NCBI RefSeq assembly: GCF_000526235.1
Contig: NZ_JAFR01000006.1
Location: forward strand, 1 to 64,000
DNA: 64,000 nucleotides
Reading direction: 5' to 3'
Source: Acholeplasma granularum ATCC 19168
GTDB taxonomy: Bacteria; Bacillota_I; Bacilli_A; Acholeplasmatales; Acholeplasmataceae
Shown: in pieces, positions 8,035-16,719 of the stretch
How the letters are laid out: every line of letters starts with the position of its first letter
Position numbering within the stretch: the first letter of the stretch is position 1
Translations under genes and position numbers: made by a program
Notes under the pieces: generated by a model
The model's input: the letters and a program-made list of their open reading frames with translations, nothing else
Told to the model about the DNA's origin: nothing
Database searches by the model: none

Positions 8035-9354
8035 ATGGGATTAAATAACCAAAAAAGGAAAATAAAGAGCTTCGGCAAAAAGCTTTTTTCAAAATATTTT
8101 GGTTTTGAAACAGGTATCGATATCACAAATGATGTCGCTGTTTTGTATAGAAGAAATGTAGTTATTAAAAATATCGTATTTATATCAAACCTTCTATATT
8201 CTTTAGTGTTTTTCGTATTAGGATTTAGTGTTGCAAATCCAACTACTGACTGGATATTTGCTATTGCTGCTTTACCTATTACTTATACAGTAGGTAAATT
8301 ACAATCTAAGCTTATAGATTTAGACCATAATGATCTTACAAAACAGCAAATAGCAATGTATGTTTCAAGTTTTTGGATATTTATTTCTGCAGTCTTAGTC
8401 TATATTAGAATTTATGCTGTTGGACAAAATGCACCTTTTGAAACAGCAAGTTACGTATTAATATATTATGCACTTGTTCAAATTTCTCTTTACCAAGATA
8501 AAAGATTATTATCAAATTCATTTGTATCATTATTAGGTTTTATTACATTAATTCATATTGCTGTGACATATAATTTCTTTACCCTTGGATTAACCTGGCA
8601 AGAATTTGCAAGTCAACTATTTAAAGACCCAATACTTGCTACACAAATTGGTGATTTAGCATTAAGAACAGTCATTTTCGCTTTATTTTATTTAGTTAAT
8701 TATATTATTGTTTCAATCGGACAATCTATTCAAGAAGAAAGAAAAAGTGAATTATCTAAAAGACGTGAAGTTCAAAAAGATTTTTCACATATCGTACGTT
8801 CTTTATTTAATGTTGTTTTTCAATCTGCAAACACTTTATTAGATGCTAAACACGCTTATAGAGTTGCAAGTGTTGCAAATAGAATTGCTACTTATTACCA
8901 TCTAAATGAAACAGATAAACTTGAAATGGAAAAGTATGCGTTATTACATTTAAGATTTGATGAAATTAAAGATTTAATGGTTGAAACTGAAAATTATGAT
9001 GAACAAACTTATGAAATATTAAAACAAAAAACAGATTTAGGTTCAAAAATTGGTAAAAGAATACAACTTGCTCAAAAATGTAATGATATTATTAGAGCAC
9101 ATTACGAAGGTAATGCAGATGAACAATTTATTGAACAAATGGTAAATATCCAAAAAGAAATTCCAAACCAAATTATATTACTTGCAGATTGTTATGTTTC
9201 TTTAAGGAGTTTATCTACATATTATCATCCGAATAATCATCCTCAAACTCTTAATATATTTAAAAAAGAATTAACTCCTTATTTTGACTATGACTTACGA
9301 GAAACATTCTTAAAGTATAATACAGAAATTGATCAACTTTATCACGATTTATAA
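8035..9354 (+). CDS. polytopic membrane protein with a degenerate HD-GYP-like cytoplasmic domain
   Basis: The first ~235 of 439 residues hold about six membrane helices. The C-terminal ~200 residues follow the order of an HD-GYP domain: H273-AYRV (as in HSxRV), KYALLH305-L, GSKIGKRI, H356-YEG, and IPNQIILLADCYVSLRSL (as in IPxxARILxVADxYDALT). The catalytic HD pair is lost (H305 is followed by L306) and the GYP region reads GNADEQ, so metal-dependent cyclic-di-GMP hydrolysis is unlikely. It may be a ligand-binding or scaffolding remnant. No family symbol can be given. It follows the PgpA-like gene closely with a modest AAGGA site. Confidence 0.65.
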   Translation: MGLNNQKRKIKSFGKKLFSKYFGFETGIDITNDVAVLYRRNVVIKNIVFISNLLYSLVFFVLGFSVANPTTDWIFAIAALPITYTVGKLQSKLIDLDHNDLTKQQIAMYVSSFWIFISAVLVYIRIYAVGQNAPFETASYVLIYYALVQISLYQDKRLLSNSFVSLLGFITLIHIAVTYNFFTLGLTWQEFASQLFKDPILATQIGDLALRTVIFALFYLVNYIIVSIGQSIQEERKSELSKRREVQKDFSHIVRSLFNVVFQSANTLLDAKHAYRVASVANRIATYYHLNETDKLEMEKYALLHLRFDEIKDLMVETENYDEQTYEILKQKTDLGSKIGKRIQLAQKCNDIIRAHYEGNADEQFIEQMVNIQKEIPNQIILLADCYVSLRSLSTYYHPNNHPQTLNIFKKELTPYFDYDLRETFLKYNTEIDQLYHDL

Positions 9355-9372
9355 CATAATTTCGCATCTTAG

Positions 9373-9401
9373 TTTACAAATAAAAGAAAATAGGTTACTA
9401 T
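9373..9401 (+). promoter_or_regulatory. promoter of the SAM riboswitch-metK unit
   Basis: TTTACA (9373-9378) is followed after 17 bases by TACTAT (9396-9401), just upstream of the aptamer. Confidence 0.65.
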
Positions 9402-9420
9402 AGTTAAGCAATTAAATAAA

Positions 9421-9519
9421 AACTTATTCAGAGCAGGCGAGGTGATCAGTCTTATGACCCTGCAGCAACCTACTTAAATTAGGTGCTTTACTGACAGGGG
9501 AAAAGTCCCACCAATAAGG
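9421..9519 (+). ncRNA. SAM-I (S-box) riboswitch aptamer
   Basis: The closing stem CTTATT (9423-9428) pairs with AATAAG (9513-9518). Inside are the S-box landmarks in order: CAGAGCAGGCGAGG, ATGACCCTGCAGCAACC, and AGGTGC followed by GACAGGGGAAAAG. S-box RNAs bind S-adenosylmethionine and turn off downstream genes. The terminator right after it and metK downstream fit transcription attenuation. Confidence 0.9.
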
Positions 9520-9532
9520 AAACTATTTTATG

Positions 9533-9557
9533 CACTTCCTTGTTGGGAAGTGTTTTT
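9533..9557 (+). terminator. riboswitch-controlled terminator before metK
   Basis: CACTTCC (9533-9539) pairs with GGGAAGTG (9545-9552), with TTTTT next. It lies 14 bases after the aptamer, the usual expression platform of a SAM-I switch. Confidence 0.85.
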
Positions 9558-9588
9558 ATTTAAAATATATTTATAAGAGGTAAAAATA

Positions 9589-10749
9589 ATGAGTTATATA
9601 TTTTCAAGCGAAAGTGTCTCTAAAGGACATCCTGATAAAGTATCTGATTATATTGCAGATTCTATTTTAGACTACATATTATCAAAAGATAAAAATGCAC
9701 GTAGTGCTGTGGAGGTTGCGCTTGCACATACTACAGTATATATATTTGGAGAAGTATCCATAAACTTTGAATTGAATGAAAAAGAAATTATTAATGTTGC
9801 AAAAGATGCAATTAAATTTTGTGGATATAATGATCCAGTCTTTATCTTTAATGCAGATACAGCAACATATCATGTAAACTTGCATAAACAAAGTTCTGAT
9901 ATTGCATTAGGTGTTGATGAAACAGAAAATAAAGAACAAGGTGCAGGTGACCAAGGTATTATGTTTGGCTATGCAAAAGATGATACAGATGCACTCATGC
10001 CATTACCCATACACTTAGCACATGAGCTAACATCAAAACTTGCGCTTGTAAGAGAAAACAAAACTGTACAAGGTTTAGGACCAGATGGAAAATCTCAAGT
10101 ATCTGTTTTATATGATGAAAACAATCAACCTGTTGAGGTTACTGCAATTGTTTTATCAACTCAACATCTTGAAGAAAAATCCCTAGAATCTGTTAAAAAA
10201 GATGTACTTGAATACGTCATTAAACCTGTAATACCTGAAAAACTATTAACCGAAAACACAAAATACTTTATTAACCCAACAGGGCGATTTGTTATTGGTG
10301 GACCTGTAGGTGATAGTGGCTTAACAGGAAGAAAAATCATAGTTGATACATATGGTGGTTTTGCAAGGCATGGTGGTGGTGCATTCAGTGGTAAAGATGC
10401 TTCTAAAGTGGACAGATCTGCATCGTATATGGCAAGATATTTAGCAAAACAAGTTGTAGGTAGTGGTATTGCAAAGACCTGTGAGATTCAACTTGCTTAT
10501 GCAATTGGTGTTGCTAAACCAGTAAGTTTATATGTTAATACATTTAATACATCTAAAGTGTCTGATGAATTAATCAAACAAACCATCGAAGAAAATTTTG
10601 ATTTAAGACCAAAGGCAATTATAGAAAAACTAGGATTAAAGCGACCAATTTTCAAATATACGACACATAATGGTCATTTAGGGAAGCTAGATCCTATCTT
10701 TACATGGGAACAACTAGATTCAATTGAAATATTTAAGAAATTAATATAA
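9589..10749 (+). CDS. metK: S-adenosylmethionine synthetase
   Basis: The 386-residue protein makes SAM from methionine and ATP. It is a full-length MetK: FSSESVSKGHPDKVSDYIAD at the N-terminus, the signature GAGDQGIMFGYA, and the second signature GGGAFSGKD followed by KVDRSASYMARYLAK. The GAGGT site lies just before ATG 9589. Control by the upstream SAM-I riboswitch gives product feedback. Confidence 0.97.
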   Translation: MSYIFSSESVSKGHPDKVSDYIADSILDYILSKDKNARSAVEVALAHTTVYIFGEVSINFELNEKEIINVAKDAIKFCGYNDPVFIFNADTATYHVNLHKQSSDIALGVDETENKEQGAGDQGIMFGYAKDDTDALMPLPIHLAHELTSKLALVRENKTVQGLGPDGKSQVSVLYDENNQPVEVTAIVLSTQHLEEKSLESVKKDVLEYVIKPVIPEKLLTENTKYFINPTGRFVIGGPVGDSGLTGRKIIVDTYGGFARHGGGAFSGKDASKVDRSASYMARYLAKQVVGSGIAKTCEIQLAYAIGVAKPVSLYVNTFNTSKVSDELIKQTIEENFDLRPKAIIEKLGLKRPIFKYTTHNGHLGKLDPIFTWEQLDSIEIFKKLI

Positions 10750-10800
10750 AATACATTAGAAGCCAATTTTTAAATTGCACACGAAGGAGTGATTTTCTAG

Positions 10801-11340
10801 ATGGAAAAATTATTATGGTTATGGATTATATTAGGTGTTGTAGTATTGTTTTTTCTAATTAGTATTATTTATTTAATCCTTTCAAATAGCTACTACAAAA
10901 AAATAAATACAAAAATTAAAGAAACCTTAATAGATTTAGATTCATTGTTAGCAAAAAAATATGAAATTCACAAAAATTATGTAGAACAAACAAAAAGACA
11001 TTTCCCAAATGAAGCTAAAAACTATGAAGAAATTGAATCACTTGATCCACCACAAGGACTAGTTTCAATTAAAGAAAAGCAAATCATATCCACAAAGATA
11101 GATTTAAATATACTTCTAATGAACTCATTTATCAATTCAGATGATTACTTTAGAGAAAAACAAGATATTATTGATTTAATGAATCACTTTACTGAAACCA
11201 AAGAAAATTTTGAATCGGTACGCCGAATATATAATGCATATACTTCGCTTTATAATCAAAAAATAGTGGTTTTTCCTTCAAATATCATAGCAAGCATAAA
11301 AAAATATTCAAAAAAAGAGTTCTTTGAATCAACTTACTAA
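10801..11340 (+). CDS. lemA: LemA family membrane protein
   Basis: The 179-residue protein has one N-terminal membrane helix (about 5-28, WLWIILGVVVLFFLISII) followed by a helical cytoplasmic or surface domain. The LemA signature FPSNIIASIKKYSKKEFFE near the end, with RRIYNAYTSLYNQKIVVF before it, gives the family. Function is not settled in the family. The central region is more divergent than usual (no LVxTVKGYAxHE block). AAGGAG lies 12 bases before ATG 10801. A strong terminator follows. Confidence 0.8.
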   Translation: MEKLLWLWIILGVVVLFFLISIIYLILSNSYYKKINTKIKETLIDLDSLLAKKYEIHKNYVEQTKRHFPNEAKNYEEIESLDPPQGLVSIKEKQIISTKIDLNILLMNSFINSDDYFREKQDIIDLMNHFTETKENFESVRRIYNAYTSLYNQKIVVFPSNIIASIKKYSKKEFFESTY

Positions 11341-11364
11341 GTTAAATAAAAGATTATTATAATG

Positions 11365-11397
11365 AGCAGAAAACTAATAAATCGTTTTCTGCTTTTT
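11365..11397 (+). terminator. terminator after lemA
   Basis: AGCAGAAAAC (11365-11374) pairs perfectly with GTTTTCTGCT (11384-11393), then TTTT. Confidence 0.85.
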
Positions 11398-11418
11398 ATA
11401 TGAAATAACCCGAAATTC

Positions 11419-11448
11419 TTGGAGATTATACACAAAATATGGTATCAT
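11419..11448 (+). promoter_or_regulatory. candidate secA promoter
   Basis: TTGGAG (11419-11424) and TATCAT (11443-11448) are separated by 18 bases, about 140 bases before the secA start. The -35 is imperfect. Confidence 0.4.
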
Positions 11449-11513
11449 GTGGTGATATCATCTATAGATGATGTTAAATTCTACTTAAAAAAAATATTAA
11501 ATATACCCAATAT

Positions 11514-11543
11514 AAATGATTTGGTTATGAAACCAAATCATTT
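11514..11543 (+). other. perfect hairpin in the secA leader
   Basis: AAATGATTTGGTT (11514-11526) pairs with AACCAAATCATTT (11531-11543) over 13 bp with a 4-base loop. Only a short T-stretch follows, so it is a weak terminator at best. It sits in the long 5' leader of secA and may attenuate or stabilise the message. Confidence 0.45.
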
Positions 11544-11591
11544 TAAGATATAAAAATTCAATATAAAAACTTAAAAAAGGAAGTGATGCAT

Positions 11592-14057
11592 ATGTTAGGA
11601 TTGTTTGATTCCACTAAAAAAGCATTAAAAAAATATAAAAAAATAGCTGAAAAAATAATGTTACTTGAAGATGAAATGAAAAAATTATCAGATCTTGAAC
11701 TAAAAAGTAAAACTGAAATATTTAAAGAACGCATTCAAAATGGAGAAACTTTAGATGATTTATTAGTTGAAGCTTTTGCTGTTGTAAGAGAAGCATCAAC
11801 AAGAGTTACAGGACTTACTCCATATTTTGTTCAATTACTTGGAGGTATGGCAATACACGAAGGTAATATTGCTGAAATGAAAACTGGTGAAGGTAAAACT
11901 TTAACAGCTGTTTTACCTGCGTATTTAAATGCTTTAAGTGGTAAAGGTGTGCATATTGTCACAGTTAACGAATACCTTGCAAAACGTGAGGCTGAAGGGG
12001 AAATTGGATCACTATTTAGATTTTTAGGATTAACTGTTGGTTTAAACTTAAGAGATTTAGACCGTGAACAAAAAAAGGAAGCTTATGCATGTGATATCAT
12101 GTATTCAACAAATGCTGAGTTAGGATTTGATTACCTAAGAGATCACATGGTCTTATACCATAAAGATATGGTTGCTCAAAGAGGATATCCTTATGCAATT
12201 ATTGATGAGGTTGACTCAATTTTAATTGATGAGGCTAGAACACCTTTAATCATTTCAGGTCCAGCAAAGCAAACCCAAAATTTATATCAACAATCAGACC
12301 GATTCGTTAAATCATTAAATGATCATGAATACGAACTTGATTTAGAAGCAAATACAGTCGAACTTACACCAGAAGGTATAACAAAGGCTGAAAGTTTATT
12401 TGGTATTGATAACTTATATGATTTAAAACATGTATCATTACTACATCATATTAACAACGCCTTAAAAGCTAATTTTACGATGTTTAAAGATAAAGAGTAT
12501 ATGGTTGTTGAAGGAGAAGTTTTAATTATCGACCAGTTTACAGGTCGTGTATTAAAGGGACGTCAATTTAGTGAAGGACTACACCAAGCATTAGAAGCTA
12601 AAGAAAATGTCGAAATTAAAAAAGAAACTGTTACAGTAGCAACAATTACTTACCAAAACTTTTTTAGAATGTATCAAAAACTATCAGGTATGACAGGGAC
12701 TGCAAAAACTGAAGAAGATGAATTTGTAGAAATATATAATATGAGTGTTATAGAAATTCCTACAAATAAACCAGTTATTAGACAAGATGCTAAAGATTAT
12801 TTTTTTGTAACATCCGAACAAAAATATGATGCATTATTAGAAGAAATTAAAGAAAGACATACAAAAGGTCAACCACTATTAATTGGTACAATTGCAGTAG
12901 AAACATCCGAACACTTAAGTTTTTTACTAAGAAAAAACAGAATCAATCATGAGGTATTAAACGCAAAAAATCATGAAAGAGAAGCTGAAATTATTGCAAA
13001 AGCCGGACAGGTTGGTGCAGTAACGATTGCAACCAATATGGCTGGTCGTGGTACTGACATAAAATTAGGACCTGGTGTTGTAGAATTGGGTGGATTAGCA
13101 GTATTAGGATCTGAAAAACATGATGCAAGACGTATTGATAATCAGCTAAGAGGACGCTCAGGACGTCAAGGTGATCCTGGATTTTCTAGATTTTATTTAT
13201 CTGCAGAAGATGAATTAATGGTACGCCGTGGTGGAGATAGATTTAAAACGATTATTTCAACACTAGAAAAAGCTCAAGATTCTAACAAACCTGTTACATC
13301 TAAAATGATATCAAATCTAATTACAGGCGCTCAAAAACGTAGCGAAGGTGTTAACTCTGAAATTAGAAAGAACGTTTTAAGATATGACGATGTTTTAAGA
13401 CTACAAAGAGAAATCATTTATGCAGAACGTACAATGATTTTAACTAAAGATTCAGTAGAAGAAGAAATTATTAAATTCATTCATGATATTGTAGAATCCG
13501 AAATTGAAGAATTTATTATACCTGTAGGAAAAAATAAATTTGAAATAAAAGATGAAGCAATTATTCATCATTTTGAAAGTTTCTTAATTCCAAAAGGGTT
13601 AATAAAACTTTCAGAAATTGAAAATTTAGATGAAGATGAAATTATTAATCACTATAAAAATATAGCAACAAAACTTTTGACTGATAAGAAAAATGAAGTA
13701 CCAATTGAAGTTTATAATGAATTCTTAAAAGTTATTATGTTACGTGTAATTGATACTTATTGGATGCGTCATATTGATGTGATGAGTGAATTAAGACAAG
13801 GTGTTAGACTACAATCATACGGTCAACAAAACCCACTTATCACATATCAAAGAGAAGGTAAACGTATGTTTGATGAAATGCGTTATAACATTTCAAAAGA
13901 TATTTCACGTTATGCAACACTTGGTAGAATTCAATTAAATGTTAGTCGTGAAGCGGTTGTAAAAAATACGAATACAAACCAAGGTGAAGAGGTATCTAAA
14001 AAGAAAAAATCACCTAAACGTATACATGCAAATCAGTTACCTTGGAATCGAAGATAA
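11592..14057 (+). CDS. secA: protein translocase ATPase SecA
   Basis: SecA drives protein export through SecYEG. An upstream in-frame GTG at 11583 exists, but AAGGAAG ends at 11583, which fits ATG 11592, giving 821 residues starting MLGLFDSTKKALKKYKK as in other SecAs. Walker A is MKTGEGKT (96-103). Other landmarks are VIDEVDSILIDEARTPLIISG, GMTGTAKTEEDEF, ATNMAGRGTDIKLG and RIDNQLRGRSGRQGDPG. The C-terminus ends in basic residues (KKKKSPKR) and lacks the zinc-binding CxCxSGxxxxxCH tail, as in many SecAs. It precedes prfB by 2 bases, a common gene order. Confidence 0.97.
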   Translation: MLGLFDSTKKALKKYKKIAEKIMLLEDEMKKLSDLELKSKTEIFKERIQNGETLDDLLVEAFAVVREASTRVTGLTPYFVQLLGGMAIHEGNIAEMKTGEGKTLTAVLPAYLNALSGKGVHIVTVNEYLAKREAEGEIGSLFRFLGLTVGLNLRDLDREQKKEAYACDIMYSTNAELGFDYLRDHMVLYHKDMVAQRGYPYAIIDEVDSILIDEARTPLIISGPAKQTQNLYQQSDRFVKSLNDHEYELDLEANTVELTPEGITKAESLFGIDNLYDLKHVSLLHHINNALKANFTMFKDKEYMVVEGEVLIIDQFTGRVLKGRQFSEGLHQALEAKENVEIKKETVTVATITYQNFFRMYQKLSGMTGTAKTEEDEFVEIYNMSVIEIPTNKPVIRQDAKDYFFVTSEQKYDALLEEIKERHTKGQPLLIGTIAVETSEHLSFLLRKNRINHEVLNAKNHEREAEIIAKAGQVGAVTIATNMAGRGTDIKLGPGVVELGGLAVLGSEKHDARRIDNQLRGRSGRQGDPGFSRFYLSAEDELMVRRGGDRFKTIISTLEKAQDSNKPVTSKMISNLITGAQKRSEGVNSEIRKNVLRYDDVLRLQREIIYAERTMILTKDSVEEEIIKFIHDIVESEIEEFIIPVGKNKFEIKDEAIIHHFESFLIPKGLIKLSEIENLDEDEIINHYKNIATKLLTDKKNEVPIEVYNEFLKVIMLRVIDTYWMRHIDVMSELRQGVRLQSYGQQNPLITYQREGKRMFDEMRYNISKDISRYATLGRIQLNVSREAVVKNTNTNQGEEVSKKKKSPKRIHANQLPWNRR

Positions 14058-14059
14058 TT

Positions 14060-15157
14060 ATGGAAAAATATGAAGTAAATAAAGTTTTAGAAAGTTTTGG
14101 AACTAAAATTGAAGACTTAGAAAATGCATTAGATATTAACTATATTGAAAATAGACTTAAAGAGTTAGTTCCTATTATGGGAGATCCTAATTTTTGGAAT
14201 GATTCCAATCATGCAAAAAAAATAAGTTTAGAATCAAATCAACTCACCGATAAACTATCAAGAATCCGTGCGATGAGAAATCAGTATGAAGATCTACTTA
14301 TTTGGCTTGAAGATGCAAAAGAAGGCACTGAAAGCTGGGTCATTTTAGAAGATGAGATCAAAGACTTAGATGAAAAAATATCTGAATTTGAAATTGAAGT
14401 ATTATTAAATGGTGAATATGACCAAAATAATGCAATCATCGAATTACATCCTGGTGCAGGTGGTACTGAGTCAATGGACTGGTGCAGTATTTTAATGCGT
14501 ATGTATCAACGTTATGCAAATAGAAAAAACTACAAAGTGGAAATACTAAACTATTTAGCAGGTGAAGAAGCAGGTGTTAAATCTGTAACATTAAAGATTA
14601 GTGGACCCTTTGCTTATGGTAATTTAAAATCTGAGCGTGGTGTACATAGACTAGTAAGAATATCACCTTTTGATTCAAACAAACGTCGTCATACATCTTT
14701 TGTATCTTGTGATGTAGCACCTGAAATACTTGATCAAACAGATATAGAAATTAAAGATGAAGATATTAGAACAGATACATTTCAATCATCTGGTGCAGGT
14801 GGTCAATCTGTAAATACAACATACTCTGCAGTAAGAATTACACATATACCTTCAGGAATTGTTGTAAGTATTCAAAACGAACGTAGCCAAATTAAGAATA
14901 AAGAAGCTGCTATAAATATTTTAAAATCAAAACTCATTCAATTAAAACTTGAAGAAAAACAAAGAGAATTAGATGCCCTTAAGGGAGAAAAAAGTGATAT
15001 CGGATGGGGTAGTCAGATTAGATCTTATGTGTTCCAACCCTATCAAATGGTAAAAGACCATCGTACAAACTATGAAGTTGGAAATATCCAATCTGTTATG
15101 GACGGTGAAATAGATGGTTTTATAAATGCCTATTTAAAGAGTAAAGCATATGAATAA
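14060..15157 (+). CDS. prfB: peptide chain release factor 2
   Basis: RF2 terminates translation at UAA and UGA. ATG 14060 is the likely start, 2 bases after the secA stop, giving 365 residues. The tripeptide RISPFDS carries the SPF anticodon-like motif, and the catalytic GGQ is at residues 247-249 (SSGAGGQSVN). The N-terminal region runs through without a stop, so the programmed +1 frameshift found in most prfB genes is absent. A functional RF2 agrees with TGA being a stop in this genome. The end overlaps yitT by 8 bases. Confidence 0.97.
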   Translation: MEKYEVNKVLESFGTKIEDLENALDINYIENRLKELVPIMGDPNFWNDSNHAKKISLESNQLTDKLSRIRAMRNQYEDLLIWLEDAKEGTESWVILEDEIKDLDEKISEFEIEVLLNGEYDQNNAIIELHPGAGGTESMDWCSILMRMYQRYANRKNYKVEILNYLAGEEAGVKSVTLKISGPFAYGNLKSERGVHRLVRISPFDSNKRRHTSFVSCDVAPEILDQTDIEIKDEDIRTDTFQSSGAGGQSVNTTYSAVRITHIPSGIVVSIQNERSQIKNKEAAINILKSKLIQLKLEEKQRELDALKGEKSDIGWGSQIRSYVFQPYQMVKDHRTNYEVGNIQSVMDGEIDGFINAYLKSKAYE

Positions 15158-16019
15158 AAATTTTATTAAATCCTATTTATGGATTACAATTGGTGTAATT
15201 ATATTTAACTTCGCATTCTATTTCTTTTTAAAACCAATGAATTTAATAACAGGTGGAATGTTAGGTTTTAGTTTATTTTTAGAACCATTCATACCAATTA
15301 CTGTAGGTCTTGCATATTTTATTTTAAATATGATTACATTACTTATAGGTGCAATTTTGTTAGGAAAAGACTTTTTAATAAAGACAGTTTATGCAAGTAT
15401 TATCTCACCACTTATTGTTACATTACTAGAATTATTACATATTAGTGATATGTTAGTATTAAGTCAAATTGATGCACACTATCAGATGCTTGTTGCATCC
15501 ATTGCTGCAGGCGTATTATCGGGTTTAGGTATTGGTATTGTCTTAAGATACAATGCAACAACTGGTGGCATGGATATAGTTCAAAAAATAATTAACAAAT
15601 ACTTGAAAGTACCTTTTTCTGTTGCAGTTTATTTAACGGACGGATTAGTTATTTTACTGGGTGCTTATATAAGTATTCAAAGTGGATTATTTGCAACACT
15701 AGCAATGCTTTTAACTGCATACATGATAGAAAAAATTGCAGTTTTTGGAAGAAGTTCATTTGCGCTTATGATTATTACACAAAAACACGAAGAAATTAAA
15801 AACGAAATATATAAAAGTATCAACCGTGGTGTGACAAGACTTCGTGCTGTTGGTGGCTATTCGGGTATTGAAAAAGAACTTATTTTAACAACCGTAACAA
15901 GACAACAACTATATAGCGCAAAAGACCTAATTACAAAGGTTGATCCCAATGCATTTACTTTGATTATTTCAACTAAAGAAGTTTTAGGTCAAGGTTTTCA
16001 CAGGGATGATTTTTCATGA
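15150..16019 (+). CDS. YitT family membrane protein (DUF161/DUF2179)
   Basis: The 289-residue protein has about five or six N-terminal membrane helices (FNFAFYFFLKPMNLITGGMLGF is typical of the family) and GIGIVLRYNATTGGMDIVQKI, followed by a cytoplasmic DUF2179 domain (RGVTRLRAVGGYSGIEKELILTTVTRQQ). Family members are of unknown function and often occur in several paralogues. It overlaps prfB upstream and recX downstream (ATGA), so they are translationally coupled. Confidence 0.9.
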   Translation: MNKNFIKSYLWITIGVIIFNFAFYFFLKPMNLITGGMLGFSLFLEPFIPITVGLAYFILNMITLLIGAILLGKDFLIKTVYASIISPLIVTLLELLHISDMLVLSQIDAHYQMLVASIAAGVLSGLGIGIVLRYNATTGGMDIVQKIINKYLKVPFSVAVYLTDGLVILLGAYISIQSGLFATLAMLLTAYMIEKIAVFGRSSFALMIITQKHEEIKNEIYKSINRGVTRLRAVGGYSGIEKELILTTVTRQQLYSAKDLITKVDPNAFTLIISTKEVLGQGFHRDDFS

Positions 16020-16582
16020 AAGTAAAAACTATCGAAAAAAGTAAGGGTAATTATAAAGTCACATTTGATAATAATTTTTGCTTATTTGTAGATGAAGATA
16101 CACTTGTAAAATTTAAACTCATACCCAATCAGGAAATAGAATCACTTGATCCTATTTATAAGTCTATTGAAATGATAAAAATATATAAAAAAGCAGAACG
16201 CTTTGCTCTATATGGGAAGTCAGAAAATCAAGTTATCAAATATTTAAATGACTTAGGTGTAGAAAATACATATGACATGATTATCAAATTAAGAAAAAAT
16301 CATATTCTAAATGATTTTCGTATGATACGAAATCTTCAAAATAAAGGTTATTCGTATTTAAAATTAGAAGAAAAACTTAAATTTTACCAGTTTGATCAAA
16401 AAGATATTGATCAAGCACTGATAAATTATGATGAACAAATACCCCTATATAAAGAGTTTAAGACTGCTTTAAAAAAGTATGAAAAAGAAGAATATAAAAA
16501 GAAACAACAAAAAATATATAGATATTTAGTATCTAAAGGGTTTAATGAAGACAAAGTAATGTCTTTAATGAATATAAATTAG
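16016..16582 (+). CDS. recX: RecX family regulatory protein
   Basis: The 188-residue protein has an N-terminal strand region VKTIEKSKGNYKVTFDNNFCLFVDEDTLVKFKL, typical of RecX, then three-helix repeats (AERFALYGKSENQVIKYLNDLG; FRMIRNLQNKGYSYLKLEEKL; IYRYLVSKGFNEDKVMSLM). RecX modulates RecA filaments. It is shorter than the ~260-residue Bacillus protein but near the size of many others. Its ATG overlaps the TGA of yitT. A terminator follows. Confidence 0.85.
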   Translation: MKVKTIEKSKGNYKVTFDNNFCLFVDEDTLVKFKLIPNQEIESLDPIYKSIEMIKIYKKAERFALYGKSENQVIKYLNDLGVENTYDMIIKLRKNHILNDFRMIRNLQNKGYSYLKLEEKLKFYQFDQKDIDQALINYDEQIPLYKEFKTALKKYEKEEYKKKQQKIYRYLVSKGFNEDKVMSLMNIN

Positions 16583-16587
16583 ATTTC

Positions 16588-16629
16588 AATAGACAGTTTT
16601 CTAACTACCAAAGAACTGTCTATTTTTTT
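16588..16629 (+). terminator. terminator after recX
   Basis: AATAGACAGTT (16588-16598) pairs with AACTGTCTATT (16614-16624), then a T-run to about 16629. Confidence 0.85.
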
Positions 16630-16670
16630 ATTAAAATTGTATTAAAAACGTAAAGAATTTAATAATGGTA

Positions 16671-16699
16671 TGGACAATACCAAAACCTTAAAGTATAAT
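16671..16699 (+). promoter_or_regulatory. promoter of the PucR/CdaR-type regulator
   Basis: TGGACA (16671-16676) and TATAAT (16694-16699) are separated by 17 bases, about 20 bases before ATG 16720. The -35 sits in a small inverted repeat (GGTAT/ATACC), a possible operator. Confidence 0.7.
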
Positions 16700-16719
16700 G
16701 TCTATATAGGAGTCTATAT

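Noticed and set aside
16016-16019. Possible use of TGA as tryptophan, as in Mycoplasma
   Set aside because: TGA ends genes at sensible places (for example here, overlapping the recX start), tryptophans are TGG, and RF2 is present.
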